In this document: in pieces, positions 26,425-35,197 of the stretch | Position numbering within the stretch: position 1 is the stretch's first letter | How the letters are laid out: the number at the start of each line of letters is the position of its first letter | Assembly (NCBI GenBank): GCA_964291375.2 | Contig: OZ219809.1 | Span: 1,054,001-1,118,000 of the forward strand | Reading direction: 5' to 3' | From: 3107 sp001483205 | GTDB taxonomy: Bacteria; Pseudomonadota; Alphaproteobacteria; Rhodobacterales; Rhodobacteraceae | DNA length: 64,000 nucleotides | Notes under the pieces: generated by a model | Told to the model about the DNA's origin: nothing | Seen by the model: only the letters and a program-made list of their open reading frames with translations | Databases searched by the model: none | Made by a program: the position numbers and the translations under genes

Positions 26425-26988
26425 GTGTCTTCTTTGTCAGTGTGTGTCTATTGCGGGTCACGCGAGGGCCGCCTTGCGGCATATGGCGAGGCCGCCGACA
26501 GGTTGGGCCGGGGGCTTGCCGAACGCGGCTGGCGGCTGGTCTATGGGGCGGGGGATATAGGGCTGATGGGCCGGGTCGCCCGCGCAGCCCAGGCCGCGGG
26601 CGGTGACACCTTCGGGGTGATCCCCGTGCATCTGCTTGAGCACGAAGTCGGCAAGCGTGACCTGTCGCATTTCATCGTGACCGAGAACATGCACGAGCGC
26701 AAAAAAGTCATGTTTATGAACTCTGACGCCATTGTCGTGCTGCCCGGCGGGGCCGGATCACTGGATGAGTTTTTTGAGGTGCTGACATGGCGTCAGATCG
26801 GGCTGCATGAAAAGCCGATCTTTCTGCTGGATACAGCCGGGTATTGGGGGCCGCTGATACAGGTGATTGACCATGTGATCGCCGGGGGCTTTGCCGATGC
26901 CAGCCTGCGGGGGTTTGTTCAGGTCTTTGAAGACCCCGGGCCGCTGATCGCCGCGCTGGAGGGGTTGGGGCGAGGGGCCTCTGGGTGA
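26425..26988 (+). CDS. LOG family protein (nucleoside 5'-monophosphate phosphoribohydrolase-like)
   Basis: A 187-residue Rossmann-type protein of the LOG/YgdH family, which hydrolyses cytokinin riboside or other nucleoside monophosphates to base and ribose phosphate. The N terminus is SVCVYCGSREG, and the hallmark PGGAGSLDEFFEVLTWRQ contains the PGGxGxxxE motif. ENMHERKKVMFMNSDA holds the conserved ERK residues. GTG at 26425 is chosen: GGGGAAA lies upstream and the conserved domain starts within a few residues. Earlier in-frame starts lie over the divergent LysM gene. The physiological substrate is not visible from sequence. Confidence 0.88.
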   Translation: MSSLSVCVYCGSREGRLAAYGEAADRLGRGLAERGWRLVYGAGDIGLMGRVARAAQAAGGDTFGVIPVHLLEHEVGKRDLSHFIVTENMHERKKVMFMNSDAIVVLPGGAGSLDEFFEVLTWRQIGLHEKPIFLLDTAGYWGPLIQVIDHVIAGGFADASLRGFVQVFEDPGPLIAALEGLGRGASG

Positions 26989-26994
26989 TGGCGC

Positions 26995-27480
26995 GGCGGC
27001 GGCTAAACCGTCCGCCCGGCGGAGCGGCGGGCGGGATCAGGGCCGGGGCCTGGACTCAAAATTTGAGTGTTACACTATATGTCAGCAATGCTGCCCTTAT
27101 CCGCGGATAAGCGGCCCCTCGCCGGGCTGTTCGCGCACCCGTTCCGCCAAACCGTCCGCCCGGCCCGTGCCAATAGGTCAGAAGTGCTGCCCTTATCCGC
27201 GGATAAGCCCCAACCTTACTCAAGACCTCTGCATAAAGGCTGTATCGCCCCCCAATACTCCGCCCGGCGGAACTGCCCAAGCAGCGCCTGCCTGCCCCCC
27301 GGCAGGCGCTATGAACGTCTCAGCCTGTTGCCGCGTATGGACTTTATGGCAAGACCATCGCCAATATGGACTGTCAGAAAAAGCGCCCGCCCAGGCAGGC
27401 GGCTGCCCGGCCAGTGCCAATAGGTCAGAGGTGCTGCCCTTATCCGCGGATAAGCCTCACCCTTACCCGCGGATAAGGCC
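26995..27480. repeat. Mosaic repeat region with three exact CTTATCCGCGGATAAG palindromes
   Basis: Exact palindromes lie at about 27096, 27192 and 27439, with a variant (TTACCCGCGGATAAG) near 27462. Two are preceded by CCAATAGGTCAGA or a close form. Between them lies an inverted-orientation copy of the long repeat (27240-27420) with GCCCGGCGGAACTGCC, GGCAGGCGCTATGAACGTCT and GCAAGACCATCGCCAATATG. No gene was seen in this gap. Confidence 0.75.
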
Positions 27481-27518
27481 GGGTCAGCGCCCTTCACCGG
27501 CCCGCACCCGTCAACCGC

Positions 27519-28118
27519 TCACAACCGACCGGCGACGTTTTCCCAATTCACCAGCTTGTCGAGGAAATTAGCAAGGTAGGCCGGGCGCTTGTTGCGAAAG
27601 TCGATGTAATACGAATGCTCCCACACATCGCAGCCCAAAAGCACCGTCTGACCAAAGCAGAGCGGGTTCACCCCGTTCTCGGTTCTGGTCACGGCAAGCG
27701 CACCATCGGCGTTCCTGACCAGCCAGACCCAACCGGACCCGAACTGCGCGACGCCCGCGGCACAGAACCGTTCCCTGAACGCATCCACCGAGCCGAACGC
27801 CCCCTTAAGCGCCGCCTCCAGCTCTCCGGGCATTTTGCTGTCCCCCGGCCCCATCATTTCCCAGAACTGGTTATGGTTCCACAACTGACTGATATTGTTG
27901 AAGATGCCGTTCTGGGCGATGACCCCGGCATCGTAAGTGCCGGTGATGATGTCTTCGAGCGACCGGCCCTCCCACTCGGTTCCGGCGATCAGTTTGTTGC
28001 CGTTGTCCACATAGGCCTTGTGGTGCAGGTCATGGTGGTATTCGAGGGTTTCCCTCGACATGCCGCCACCGGCCAGCGCGTCATGTGCATAAGGAAGATC
28101 AGGAAGTTCAAAAGCCAT
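27519..28118 (-). CDS. sodB: Superoxide dismutase, Fe type
   Basis: A 199-residue Fe/Mn-family superoxide dismutase that converts superoxide to oxygen and hydrogen peroxide in the cytoplasm. Metal ligands fit His28 (LEYHHDLHH), His82 (LWNHNQFW), Asp164 and His168 (GCDVWEHSYYID). FNNISQLWNH with Gln78, and AQFGSGW, point to the iron subtype, though metal choice cannot be certain from sequence. The ATG at 28118 matches the usual MAFELPDLPY start. It stands alone between two repeat-filled gaps. Confidence 0.93.
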   Translation of the reverse strand: MAFELPDLPYAHDALAGGGMSRETLEYHHDLHHKAYVDNGNKLIAGTEWEGRSLEDIITGTYDAGVIAQNGIFNNISQLWNHNQFWEMMGPGDSKMPGELEAALKGAFGSVDAFRERFCAAGVAQFGSGWVWLVRNADGALAVTRTENGVNPLCFGQTVLLGCDVWEHSYYIDFRNKRPAYLANFLDKLVNWENVAGRL

Positions 28119-28237
28119 GGTCAGCCCCTTTGTCCGTGCGTCAGATCATGCCGGTAAAATGGCGGGTAGCGGCGGGGAAGGTCAAGACGCAAATTGACCG
28201 GAAAGCGGGCGGGTGCCCCTTCATGCTTATCCCCGAG

Positions 28238-28445
28238 ACCTTTGCATAATAGCTCAGCCGGGCAGCCGCCTGCCTGGGCGGGCGCTTTTTCTGACAGTCC
28301 ATATTGGCGATGGTCTTGCCATAAAGTCCATACGCGGCAACAGGCTGAGACGTTCATAGCGCCTGCCCGGGGGCAGGCAGGCGCTGCCCGGCGTTCCGCC
28401 GGGCGGAGTATTGGGGGGCGATACAGCCTTTATGCAGAGGTCTTT
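28238..28445. repeat. Complete long MITE-like repeat with inverted ends
   Basis: About 208 bp from GAGACCTTTGCATAATAGC to CTTTATGCAGAGGTCTTT. The ends are imperfect inverted copies. The internal blocks are the same as at 19.8, 24.3 and 27.3 kb, including GGCGATGGTCTTGCCATAAA and GCGTTCCGCCGGGCGG. It makes the clearest reference copy of the long form. Confidence 0.75.
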
Positions 28446-28555
28446 CCCCGATAAAACGGCCCGGTTCGCAGCGGACGCCCCACACCCCCGAAACAGGTTT
28501 CCAAGCCGGGCATTCGGCGATACATCGCATCAACCGGCAGACAGGGAGCGCCCGT

Positions 28556-29056
28556 ATGCACAGCTTTACCCCCGGCCCCGAAAACATCAATGACTTTCGG
28601 GTGGCTCTCGGGGCGTTTCCGACCGGTGTGACGGTCATCACCACCCACAGCAGGGTCGGGCCGCTCGGCATGACCGCAAACAGCTTTGCCTCGGTGTCGC
28701 TTGATCCGCCGCTGGTTCTGTGGGCCCCGGCCCGGGCGTCGCTGCGCTTTGCCGCCTTTGCCGGGGCACAGCATTTTGCCATTCATGTGCTGGGCGAGGA
28801 CCAGCATGACATCTGCCGCCGGTTCTCGAAAGCCGGGCATGAGTTCGACGGGCTTCGGGTGTGCCGCAATGCCCATGGGGTGCCGCTGATCGACGGCTGC
28901 CTGACCAGACTGGAATGCGCGGTTGAAGGCCGGCATGACGGCGGCGATCACCTGATCATCATCGGGCGGGTGCTGAATGTCTCGGTGCAGGCGGGTGACC
29001 CGCTGGTGTTTCTGCGCGGCGCATACGGGGGGTTTTGTCGGGGCGGGGTGTGCTGA
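28556..29056 (+). CDS. Flavin reductase family protein (FMN-binding split barrel)
   Basis: A 166-residue protein of the flavin reductase-like FMN-binding family, which uses NAD(P)H to supply reduced flavin to monooxygenases. FRVALGAFPTGVTVITTHS and GMTANSFASVSLDPPLVLW are the family core, and DHLIIIGRVLNVSVQAGDPLVFLRG, read as two adjoining blocks, is the C-terminal half. The start ATG is followed directly by the conserved FRVALG region. No partner monooxygenase is adjacent, so its role is open. Confidence 0.88.
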   Translation: MHSFTPGPENINDFRVALGAFPTGVTVITTHSRVGPLGMTANSFASVSLDPPLVLWAPARASLRFAAFAGAQHFAIHVLGEDQHDICRRFSKAGHEFDGLRVCRNAHGVPLIDGCLTRLECAVEGRHDGGDHLIIIGRVLNVSVQAGDPLVFLRGAYGGFCRGGVC

Positions 29057-29072
29057 AACCCCGGCGGGGGAG

Positions 29073-29450
29073 TCAGCCGCGCCCGCCGCCCACCAGACGA
29101 AACTGTCTGGCGCGGTCAAGCTGAATCACGTCACAATCTATGCCCGAGGCGCAGGCAATCAGCTCTGTGCGCACAACCTCGGGCCTCGGCAATGTCCGGC
29201 TGATGGCGCGATAGCGGCCCCGAAAGCCCAGATCAGCCAGCCGTTTCAGCACATCGCAGGCATCAAAACAGCGCATCATCAACGGCGAAAGCACCAGTTC
29301 GGGCCGCGCCCGCCTCAGCAGGTCGTCATTCAGGTCGGGCAGGGATGCGTAGTGGAGCGTCGCCGCGAGCGGCAGTTGGCGGCCCCAGTCATCCGTCTCG
29401 CCGACAAGCAGGGTCACGTCACTGTCCGGGCGCAGGCGCGAGACGTTCAT
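29073..29450 (-). CDS. Conserved hypothetical protein
   Basis: A 125-residue protein of unknown function, convergent with the flavin reductase gene (16-bp gap). It looks like a small alpha/beta domain; LVLSPLMMRCFDACDVLKRL and LADLGFRGRYRAISRTLPRP resemble the end of a receiver-like fold, but the phosphorylation-site pattern is not evident. GC-rich codon use and a clean frame support it as a real gene. It could be a degenerate response-regulator domain. Confidence 0.65.
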   Translation of the reverse strand: MNVSRLRPDSDVTLLVGETDDWGRQLPLAATLHYASLPDLNDDLLRRARPELVLSPLMMRCFDACDVLKRLADLGFRGRYRAISRTLPRPEVVRTELIACASGIDCDVIQLDRARQFRLVGGGRG

Positions 29451-29678
29451 CCGGTGGCCCCGGACCAGTGGACAGGATGTGCGGTCATGGCTCTTGGCCC
29501 CCTTGCGTGAAGATCAGAAAAACCCCTGAAACCGCTTACATTCCGCTTTTTTTATCTCTGAAACCGCTTACATTTCGCTGTTTATACCGGATGCGGTTTG
29601 TTCGAGTCTACAGCGTTTGCCGGGAAAAGACAACTTTTGGATGTGTTTTTTGGAAATATGTGAAAATTGCAACTTTGA
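29451..29678. other. AT-rich gap with two GAAACCGCTTACATT motifs
   Basis: Holds two copies of TGAAACCGCTTACATTTCGC-like sequence starting at about 29527 and 29559, 32 bp apart, followed by an AT-rich stretch to 29680. A related motif lies upstream of tnpB at 33.18 kb and in the 44.8/45.0 kb repeats. No gene was found. Confidence 0.5.
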
Positions 29679-29766
29679 AAAGACTTCTGCATAATAGCAT
29701 ACAGGCCGCCAAACCGCCCGCCCGGGCAGGCGGCGGCCCGGCTCTATCAATATGCAGAGGTCTTCA
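29679..29766. repeat. Short MITE-like repeat
   Basis: Runs from AAAGACTTCTGCATAATAGC to TCAATATGCAGAGGTCTTC, with inverted ends and an internal GCCGCCAAACCGCCCGCCCG block. It lies just downstream of the second ABC exporter. Confidence 0.7.
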
Positions 29767-29802
29767 GAAGGCCCCGCCAACAGGACAGGGCGCGCCCCGG
29801 CC

Positions 29803-31647
29803 TCACTCCGCCGCGTCCGCCGTGCCGATGAACCCGCCCGACTGCCGCGCCCAGAACCGCGCATAAAGCCCGCCCGCGGCCAGCAACCCGGCATGGCTGC
29901 CATCCTCAACCACCCGCCCCTGATCCAGCACCAGAATCCGGTCAAGACGGGCAATCGTGGACAGCCGGTGGGCAATCGCAATCACCGTCTTGCCCGCCAT
30001 CATGCCATCAAGGGTTTCCTGAATCGCCGCCTCGACCTCGCTGTCAAGCGCCGATGTCGCCTCATCAAGCAACAGGATCGGCGCGTCCTTCAGGATTACC
30101 CGCGCGAGCGCGACCCTCTGGCGCTGCCCGCCCGAGAGCTTCACCCCCCGCTCGCCCACATGGGCGTCATAGCCGCGCCTGCCCTCCGGGTCTTCAAGAC
30201 CAAGGATGAACTCATGCGCCTCGGCCTGCCGGGCGGCGGCGATCACCTCTTCCTCATCCGCATCCGGGCGGGCATAGAGGATATTGTCGCGCACCGAACG
30301 ATGCAGCAGCGACGCATCCTGCGTCACCATACCGATCTGCCTGCGCAGACTGGCTTGAGTCACGGCGCGCACGTCCTGCCCGTCGATCAGCACCTGCCCG
30401 CTGTCCGGGTCGTAAAACCGCAAAATCAGATTGACCAGCGTCGTCTTGCCCGCGCCGGAGCGCCCGACCAGCCCCACCTTCTGCCCGGCGGGAATGGTCA
30501 GGTTGATCCGGTCAAGGCCCCCCGCCTGTTTGCCGTAGTGATGGGACAGGTCGCGGATCTCCAGCGCCCCGTCGGACAGCACCAGAGGCCGCGCGCCCGG
30601 ATGATCGGTCAGCATGATCGGTTGAGCAATGGTTTCCATGCCCTCGGCAATCACCCCAAGATTGCGGAAAAAGCTCGACAGCGCCCACATGATCCAGCCG
30701 GTCATCGCATTCAGGCGCAGGGTCAGCGCCGTCGCCGCCGCAACAACGCCCACGCTCGCCGCACCGTTCATCCACAACAGCATCGCCCACCCGACCACAC
30801 CGACAATCAGAAAGCCGTTCAGCGCCACCAGCATCACATCCATCAGCGTGTAGATGCGCATTTCCTGCTGAAAGGTGACCCGCGAATGCTCGATGGCTTC
30901 TCTGGCCTTGCGCGCCTCAGTGCCGTGATGGTCGAACAGCTTGACCGAGTGGATATTGGTATAGGCATCAACCACCAGGCCGGTCACGGCACTGCGCGCG
31001 TCCGAGGCCCGTTTCGAGGCCGGGCCGACCCGCCGCATCGTCCAGCGCACCAGCGCCCCGTAAAGCGCCAGCCAGATCAGCAGCGGCAGCGCCAGACGCA
31101 CATCGGCCCCGGCCAGCATCACCACCGCGCCCGCCATATAGGCAAGCGCAAAGGTGATGGCGTCAAACACCTCAAAGACCGCTTCGCCCGCCGCCGGGGG
31201 CGTCTGCATGATCCGGTTGGCGATCCGCCCGGCAAAATCATTCTCGAACCAGCCGACGGGCTGGCGCAACACATGCCGGTGCGCGCGCCAGCGGATGAGC
31301 GTGCCGAAATTGGGCAGGATGGCGTTGTTGAGCAGACCCACGTCGAGCGCCTGCAAGGCCGGGCGCAGAAAGAGGATGAACAGGGCAACCGCGATCATCC
31401 CGGGCATATGCAGGTCGCGCACCTGTTCGGGGGTGTTGAGGGTCAGCAGGTCAACCAGATGGCCCATGTAATAGATCAGCCAGACCTCAACGGCGGCGAC
31501 AAGGATGGCCATGATTGCCGTCAGCCGGAAGACCTTGCGAAACGGTTGCGCATAGGTGCGCATGAACGGCCACAGGCGGTTGGGCGGCGTGTCCTCGGGC
31601 GGATAGTCGCAGTAGGGATCAACGAGGGTCTCGAAAAGGCGGAACAT
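29803..31647 (-). CDS. ABC exporter, fused membrane and ATPase domains
   Basis: A 614-residue half-transporter of the multidrug/lipid export type. The N-terminal membrane domain spans about residues 35-330 with six hydrophobic segments. The ATPase domain has Walker A GRSGAGKTTL, signature LSGGQRQRVALA, Walker B ILLLDEATSALD and the AHRLST switch. CDYPPEDTPPNRLWPFMR near the start resembles lipid or multidrug exporters of this order. The substrate is unknown. ATG 31647 fits the family start MFRLFE. It differs clearly from the Atm1-type exporter at 22.4 kb. Confidence 0.88.
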   Translation of the reverse strand: MFRLFETLVDPYCDYPPEDTPPNRLWPFMRTYAQPFRKVFRLTAIMAILVAAVEVWLIYYMGHLVDLLTLNTPEQVRDLHMPGMIAVALFILFLRPALQALDVGLLNNAILPNFGTLIRWRAHRHVLRQPVGWFENDFAGRIANRIMQTPPAAGEAVFEVFDAITFALAYMAGAVVMLAGADVRLALPLLIWLALYGALVRWTMRRVGPASKRASDARSAVTGLVVDAYTNIHSVKLFDHHGTEARKAREAIEHSRVTFQQEMRIYTLMDVMLVALNGFLIVGVVGWAMLLWMNGAASVGVVAAATALTLRLNAMTGWIMWALSSFFRNLGVIAEGMETIAQPIMLTDHPGARPLVLSDGALEIRDLSHHYGKQAGGLDRINLTIPAGQKVGLVGRSGAGKTTLVNLILRFYDPDSGQVLIDGQDVRAVTQASLRRQIGMVTQDASLLHRSVRDNILYARPDADEEEVIAAARQAEAHEFILGLEDPEGRRGYDAHVGERGVKLSGGQRQRVALARVILKDAPILLLDEATSALDSEVEAAIQETLDGMMAGKTVIAIAHRLSTIARLDRILVLDQGRVVEDGSHAGLLAAGGLYARFWARQSGGFIGTADAAE

Positions 31648-31810
31648 GGGGGTGGTCTCGGCTTGGGGTCAGACCGGGGGTTTGGCTTTGGTCAGGCTGA
31701 GGGCCTGTTGCGACCGGCCGCATCCGCGCCTTGGGGGGCGGGGATGCCCGTGCGGGGATATGCCCTATCGTTGCGGGGGTCAACCGTTGGCCGCGCGGGG
31801 CGGGGCGGGC

Positions 31811-31839
31811 GTATCCTGACGTTCAGGGGCCACCGACAC
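31811..31839 (-). repeat. TnpB right-end hairpin repeat, outer copy
   Basis: The 29-bp GTATCCTGACGTTCAGGGGC-type repeat contains the hairpin CCTGA-ACG-TCAGG on the minus strand. It is identical to the inner copy except for one loop base. Confidence 0.75.
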
Positions 31840-31876
31840 CTTAGGGACTCAGCCCCCCTATATAACCCCCGGTGAC

Positions 31877-31905
31877 GTATCCTGACGCTCAGGGGCCACC
31901 GACAC
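31877..31905 (-). repeat. TnpB right-end hairpin repeat, inner copy
   Basis: A 29-bp copy beginning ten bases downstream of the tnpB stop, with hairpin CCTGA-GCG-TCAGG on the minus strand. Such subterminal hairpins mark the right end of IS200/IS605-group elements and the 3' part of the guide RNA scaffold. The second copy is exactly 66 bp further on. Confidence 0.75.
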
Positions 31906-31914
31906 GCGGTCCGG

Positions 31915-33156
31915 TCAAAGCCCCTGCTCAACAAGGATGTTTCCGGGCGAACGCTCGCCGCAATCGGCCACGTTAACCGCCCCAGGGACCGTCACGCCCC
32001 TGTTCAGAACATTGATCGCGGCGTTTTCGTCCCGGTCCATGACCAGCCCGCACTTGTCACACCTGTATTCGCGATCTTTCAGTTCCAGCTTTTTCGCAGG
32101 CAGGTTGCCACATCCGCTGCACCCCTGCGTCGTGTTTTTGGGATTGACCTTCACGAAATGAATACCGGCCCTTTCAGCCTTGTATTTCATCATGTTGAAA
32201 AGGATTCCCCAGCTTGCGTCGGCAATCGACTTGTTCAATCCCGCCTTTGCCCGCACATTTTTGCCGGGCTTTTCAGCCGATCCCTTGGCGCTTTTCATCA
32301 TTCCTTTCGTGTTGAGGTCTTCGACGGCAATCAGGTCATGGCGTTTGACCATATCCGCGCTGACTTGATGCAAATATGTGTTGCGGGTGTTCCTGACCTT
32401 TCGGTGCTGCCTGGCCACCTGCTCGCGCGCCTTGCGATGGCGATTCGATCCCTTTTTGCACCGGGATAAGTGGCGCTGGCGTCGGCGCAGCTCTTTCTCT
32501 GCCTTCTTCGCCACACGCGCGTTCGGGATTTTCTCGCCGGTGGAAAGTGTCGCCAGACTGTTCAGCCCGACATCCACACCGACAGGGCGGCAAGCCGCCT
32601 GTTCGGGCGCGGCCACGGTTTCGACTTCCACCGCAAAGCAGACATACCATCCCCCGCCATCACGGGTGATCTTGACAGTCTTGATTTTGCCCTCCAGTTT
32701 GCGGTGCATATGCACCCGGATAGAGCCGGTGTCATTCCGATTTTTCGGATTTTTCTTGAAAGCCGTGGATCGGATGCGCCGCCCGTCAAAAGTGATGCCA
32801 TTGAACTCTTCCCATTCAAGGGTGTCATACCACCCCCGGCCCCTGAATCTCGGGAAGCCCGCCTTTTCTCTCTTTTCTACCCGGCGGAAAAAGCCATCAA
32901 ACGCCTCATCAAGGCGTTTCAGTGTGCCCCTTTGCAGTTTGACCGGCAGTGCGCGCATCTCGGGGATTTCTTTGCGACACTGCGTCAGGGATTTCTGCTG
33001 ATCATATTTTGAAATGGGTTTGCCTGTCTTCCTGTAACAGTCGATCCGTTCTTCAAGCGCCGCGTTATAGAGCAGCCGCTGGTCCTCAAGCAACGCCTCA
33101 AGCCGCCGCCGGGTGCGGCGCGGCGTTATCAGGCGGTATTTGTAGGTCAGTAACAT
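31915..33156 (-). CDS. tnpB: RNA-guided endonuclease TnpB (IS200/IS605-group accessory protein)
   Basis: A 413-residue full-length TnpB. The N-terminal wedge/helical part starts LTYKYRLITPRRTRRRLEAL. The RuvC catalytic triad is Asp195 (VGVDVGLNSLAT), Glu279 (IAVEDLNTKGM) and Asp376 (MDRDENAAINVLNRG), and the zinc finger cysteines are 346, 349, 366 and 369 (CSGCGN, CDKCG), so all catalytic residues are present. ATG 33156 has GAGGG upstream. No tnpA is in the window, so it is a lone tnpB carried passively or moved in trans. GC content resembles the host. Confidence 0.93.
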   Translation of the reverse strand: MLLTYKYRLITPRRTRRRLEALLEDQRLLYNAALEERIDCYRKTGKPISKYDQQKSLTQCRKEIPEMRALPVKLQRGTLKRLDEAFDGFFRRVEKREKAGFPRFRGRGWYDTLEWEEFNGITFDGRRIRSTAFKKNPKNRNDTGSIRVHMHRKLEGKIKTVKITRDGGGWYVCFAVEVETVAAPEQAACRPVGVDVGLNSLATLSTGEKIPNARVAKKAEKELRRRQRHLSRCKKGSNRHRKAREQVARQHRKVRNTRNTYLHQVSADMVKRHDLIAVEDLNTKGMMKSAKGSAEKPGKNVRAKAGLNKSIADASWGILFNMMKYKAERAGIHFVKVNPKNTTQGCSGCGNLPAKKLELKDREYRCDKCGLVMDRDENAAINVLNRGVTVPGAVNVADCGERSPGNILVEQGL

Positions 33157-33222
33157 TTCGCCCTCAACATAGTCGAATTGTAAGCGGTTTCAACCGGGGT
33201 GTTTGCTGCCGCGCGCCGGGGG

Positions 33223-34416
33223 TCACAACCGGGCCAGAAGCGCCGCGCGGTCAAGGGTGAAGCCTGATCTGATCCAGTCTGTCTCCAGCCGTCTCAGGGC
33301 CGCGCCAAGGGCCGGACCGGACAGCCGGGGCGCAAGGTCGCCCGCCCGAACCGGGAATGTCGCCCGCGCGCCGGAGCGGATGGCCGGGATCGCCTCTGTC
33401 ACAACTGCCACGCCGTCCCCCGGCATCTGCCCAGACAAGGCCGCGCGCAGCAGCACCACATCCAGCGCCGCGCCCTCGCCCAACCTGTAGCCGAGTTCCG
33501 CCGCGCCCGCCGCCTGCCCGGCCCAATCGCGCAACAGCCGCAAGCGGCGGGTCTCTGCCCGCGACAGGCGCAACCGTGCCGCCGTATCCCCGCCTTCACC
33601 GTCGCCATAAATCGCCGCCAGCCGCCGCAGAGGGTCCGGGCCAGCACCCGCCGCCGCTTCTGCCGCCACCAGCCCCGGCAGCCACGTCGCCCCCGCCCCC
33701 GGAAGCACATGCGCCAGCACCCCCGCCCCCGCCATCACCGCCATCGCGGGCGAAGGGTCCGGGGCGGCCAGCAGCTTCAGCATCTCCGCCCCGACACGCT
33801 CTGATGAAAGCGCTTTCATCCCGGCGGCATTGGCAGCGCAGGCGGCAAGCCCGTCCGCATCCGGCCCCCGGCCCCGCCCGCCATACCAGGCATAAAACCG
33901 GAAAAACCGCAGGATGCGCAGATAGTCCTCTCGGATGCGCCCGCCCGCGTCACCGATAAACCGCACCCGGCAGGCCTTCAGATCGGCCAGGCCCTTGCCC
34001 GTCGGGTCGCGCACATACCCGTCCGCCCCGGCATAGAGCGCATTGATCGTCAAATCCCGGCGGCGGGCGTCTTCCCCGATCGTGCCCGAGAACGCAACCA
34101 CCGCCCGGCGTCCGTCGGTTTGCACATCGCGCCGGAATGTGGTGACCTCATGCGCGACCCCGCCCGAGACCACCGTCACCGTCCCGTGGGGCAGGCCCGT
34201 CGGCACCGGCCTCAGCCCGGCGCGCGCGGCAAGCGTAATAACCTGATCGGGCAGCGCATCGGTGGCGATGTCGATGTCAGACACCGGCAGGCCGAGCAGC
34301 GCATTCCGCACACAGCCGCCAACGAACCACGCCTGATGCCCGGCCCCGGTCAGGGCGCGCAACACCGCCTGCGTGCGGGCATCGCTGAGCCGGGCATCGG
34401 TGATCCGGGTCATCAT
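33223..34416 (-). CDS. cca: CCA tRNA nucleotidyltransferase / poly(A) polymerase family
   Basis: A 397-residue class II nucleotidyltransferase. The catalytic core GGCVRNALLGLPVSDIDIAT holds the DxD metal pair, RRRDLTINALYAG is the RRDFTINA-type block, and REDYLRILRFFRFYAWYG is the ERxxxE/K neighbourhood of CCA-adding enzymes. It adds or repairs 3'-CCA on tRNAs. The usual VRD is VRN here, a mild variation. The ATG at 34416 overlaps the NUDIX gene stop as ATGA, so the genes are coupled. The C-terminal region is typical of the short alphaproteobacterial form. A polyadenylating activity cannot be excluded. Confidence 0.88.
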   Translation of the reverse strand: MMTRITDARLSDARTQAVLRALTGAGHQAWFVGGCVRNALLGLPVSDIDIATDALPDQVITLAARAGLRPVPTGLPHGTVTVVSGGVAHEVTTFRRDVQTDGRRAVVAFSGTIGEDARRRDLTINALYAGADGYVRDPTGKGLADLKACRVRFIGDAGGRIREDYLRILRFFRFYAWYGGRGRGPDADGLAACAANAAGMKALSSERVGAEMLKLLAAPDPSPAMAVMAGAGVLAHVLPGAGATWLPGLVAAEAAAGAGPDPLRRLAAIYGDGEGGDTAARLRLSRAETRRLRLLRDWAGQAAGAAELGYRLGEGAALDVVLLRAALSGQMPGDGVAVVTEAIPAIRSGARATFPVRAGDLAPRLSGPALGAALRRLETDWIRSGFTLDRAALLARL

Positions 34417-35126
34417 CGCGGCCATCTTTCGGCCAGCCCCAGCAGGATACGCGCGGTCGCACCCCAGATGTAATAAGGGCCATAGGGGATCGTGTGATAG
34501 ACATGCCGCCGCCCGTGCCAGATGCGCGACCTGACGGCAAAGCACGCCGGATCGGTGACATGGGACAGGGGGACGGTGAAAACTTCCTCAGTCTCGCCCG
34601 GTTCAGCGGCCAGCCCGACAGGGTGCCCGATGACCCCGACAACCGGCGTGACGGAAAACCCGGTGACCGTTTCATGCCGCGGAAGCGCGCCGAGGATTTC
34701 GACCGCGCCGGGGGGCAGGCCGATTTCCTCACGGGCTTCGCGCAGGGCCGCCGCCTCTGCCGAGGCGTCCCCCGGATCAACCTTGCCGCCGGGAAAGGCG
34801 ATCTGCCCCGGATGGTTTCGCAGCCCGGAGGCACGCTTGAGCAGGATCATCTGCGGGGCGTCGCCGGTGGTCAGGATCGGCACCAGAACCGCCGCCGGGC
34901 TAAGGGCGCGGCTTTTCACAAGCATCGCAGAACTGTTGAGGCCAAAGTCAGAAGACGCGGCCCCCGCACGCCGGAGCGCCGCACGGATCAGGGCTTTCGT
35001 CTCACTCCCTGTCAGCCGGTTCCGCGCCGGTTCGGGTAAACCTGCCCTCATCACGCTCGGATATTGCGCGCCCGGCGGGCCGGTGTCCAGCAAATTCGCC
35101 GTGTCAGGCCGTGCCATGCCTGACAA
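34413..35126 (-). CDS. CoA pyrophosphatase-type NUDIX hydrolase
   Basis: A protein of up to 237 residues with the NUDIX box GGKVDPGDASAEAAALREAR followed by EEIGL. The preceding LLKRASGLRNHPGQIAFPGG is the signature of the CoA diphosphatase subfamily (NudL/YeaB type), which cleaves CoA and its derivatives to phosphopantetheine and adenosine 3',5'-bisphosphate. The start is uncertain: ATG 35126 or ATG 35051 (MRAGLPEPARNRLTG), the latter closer to family length. It overlaps cca by four bases, and this gene pair is a common alphaproteobacterial arrangement. Confidence 0.87.
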   Translation of the reverse strand: MSGMARPDTANLLDTGPPGAQYPSVMRAGLPEPARNRLTGSETKALIRAALRRAGAASSDFGLNSSAMLVKSRALSPAAVLVPILTTGDAPQMILLKRASGLRNHPGQIAFPGGKVDPGDASAEAAALREAREEIGLPPGAVEILGALPRHETVTGFSVTPVVGVIGHPVGLAAEPGETEEVFTVPLSHVTDPACFAVRSRIWHGRRHVYHTIPYGPYYIWGATARILLGLAERWPR

Positions 35127-35197
35127 CCGCCCCGGCCGCCCCTCGCAATAGAGGCGCGCGCCCCGCGCAATATAGCATGGCGACGTATAAACGTATA

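Larger units (their letters stand above)
31800..31914 (-). ncRNA. Candidate omega (right-end) guide RNA of TnpB
   Basis: TnpB nucleases use an RNA transcribed from the 3' end of tnpB through the right end, with the flanking DNA as guide. The sequence downstream of this tnpB has the expected hairpin, here present twice. The exact 5' and 3' ends, and which hairpin marks the true element border, cannot be set from sequence alone, so the span is approximate. Confidence 0.45.

Noticed and set aside
29752..31875. 707-codon plus-strand frame opposite the second ABC exporter
   Set aside because: His/Arg/Gln-rich shadow without family resemblance; the exporter frame has intact Walker and signature motifs.
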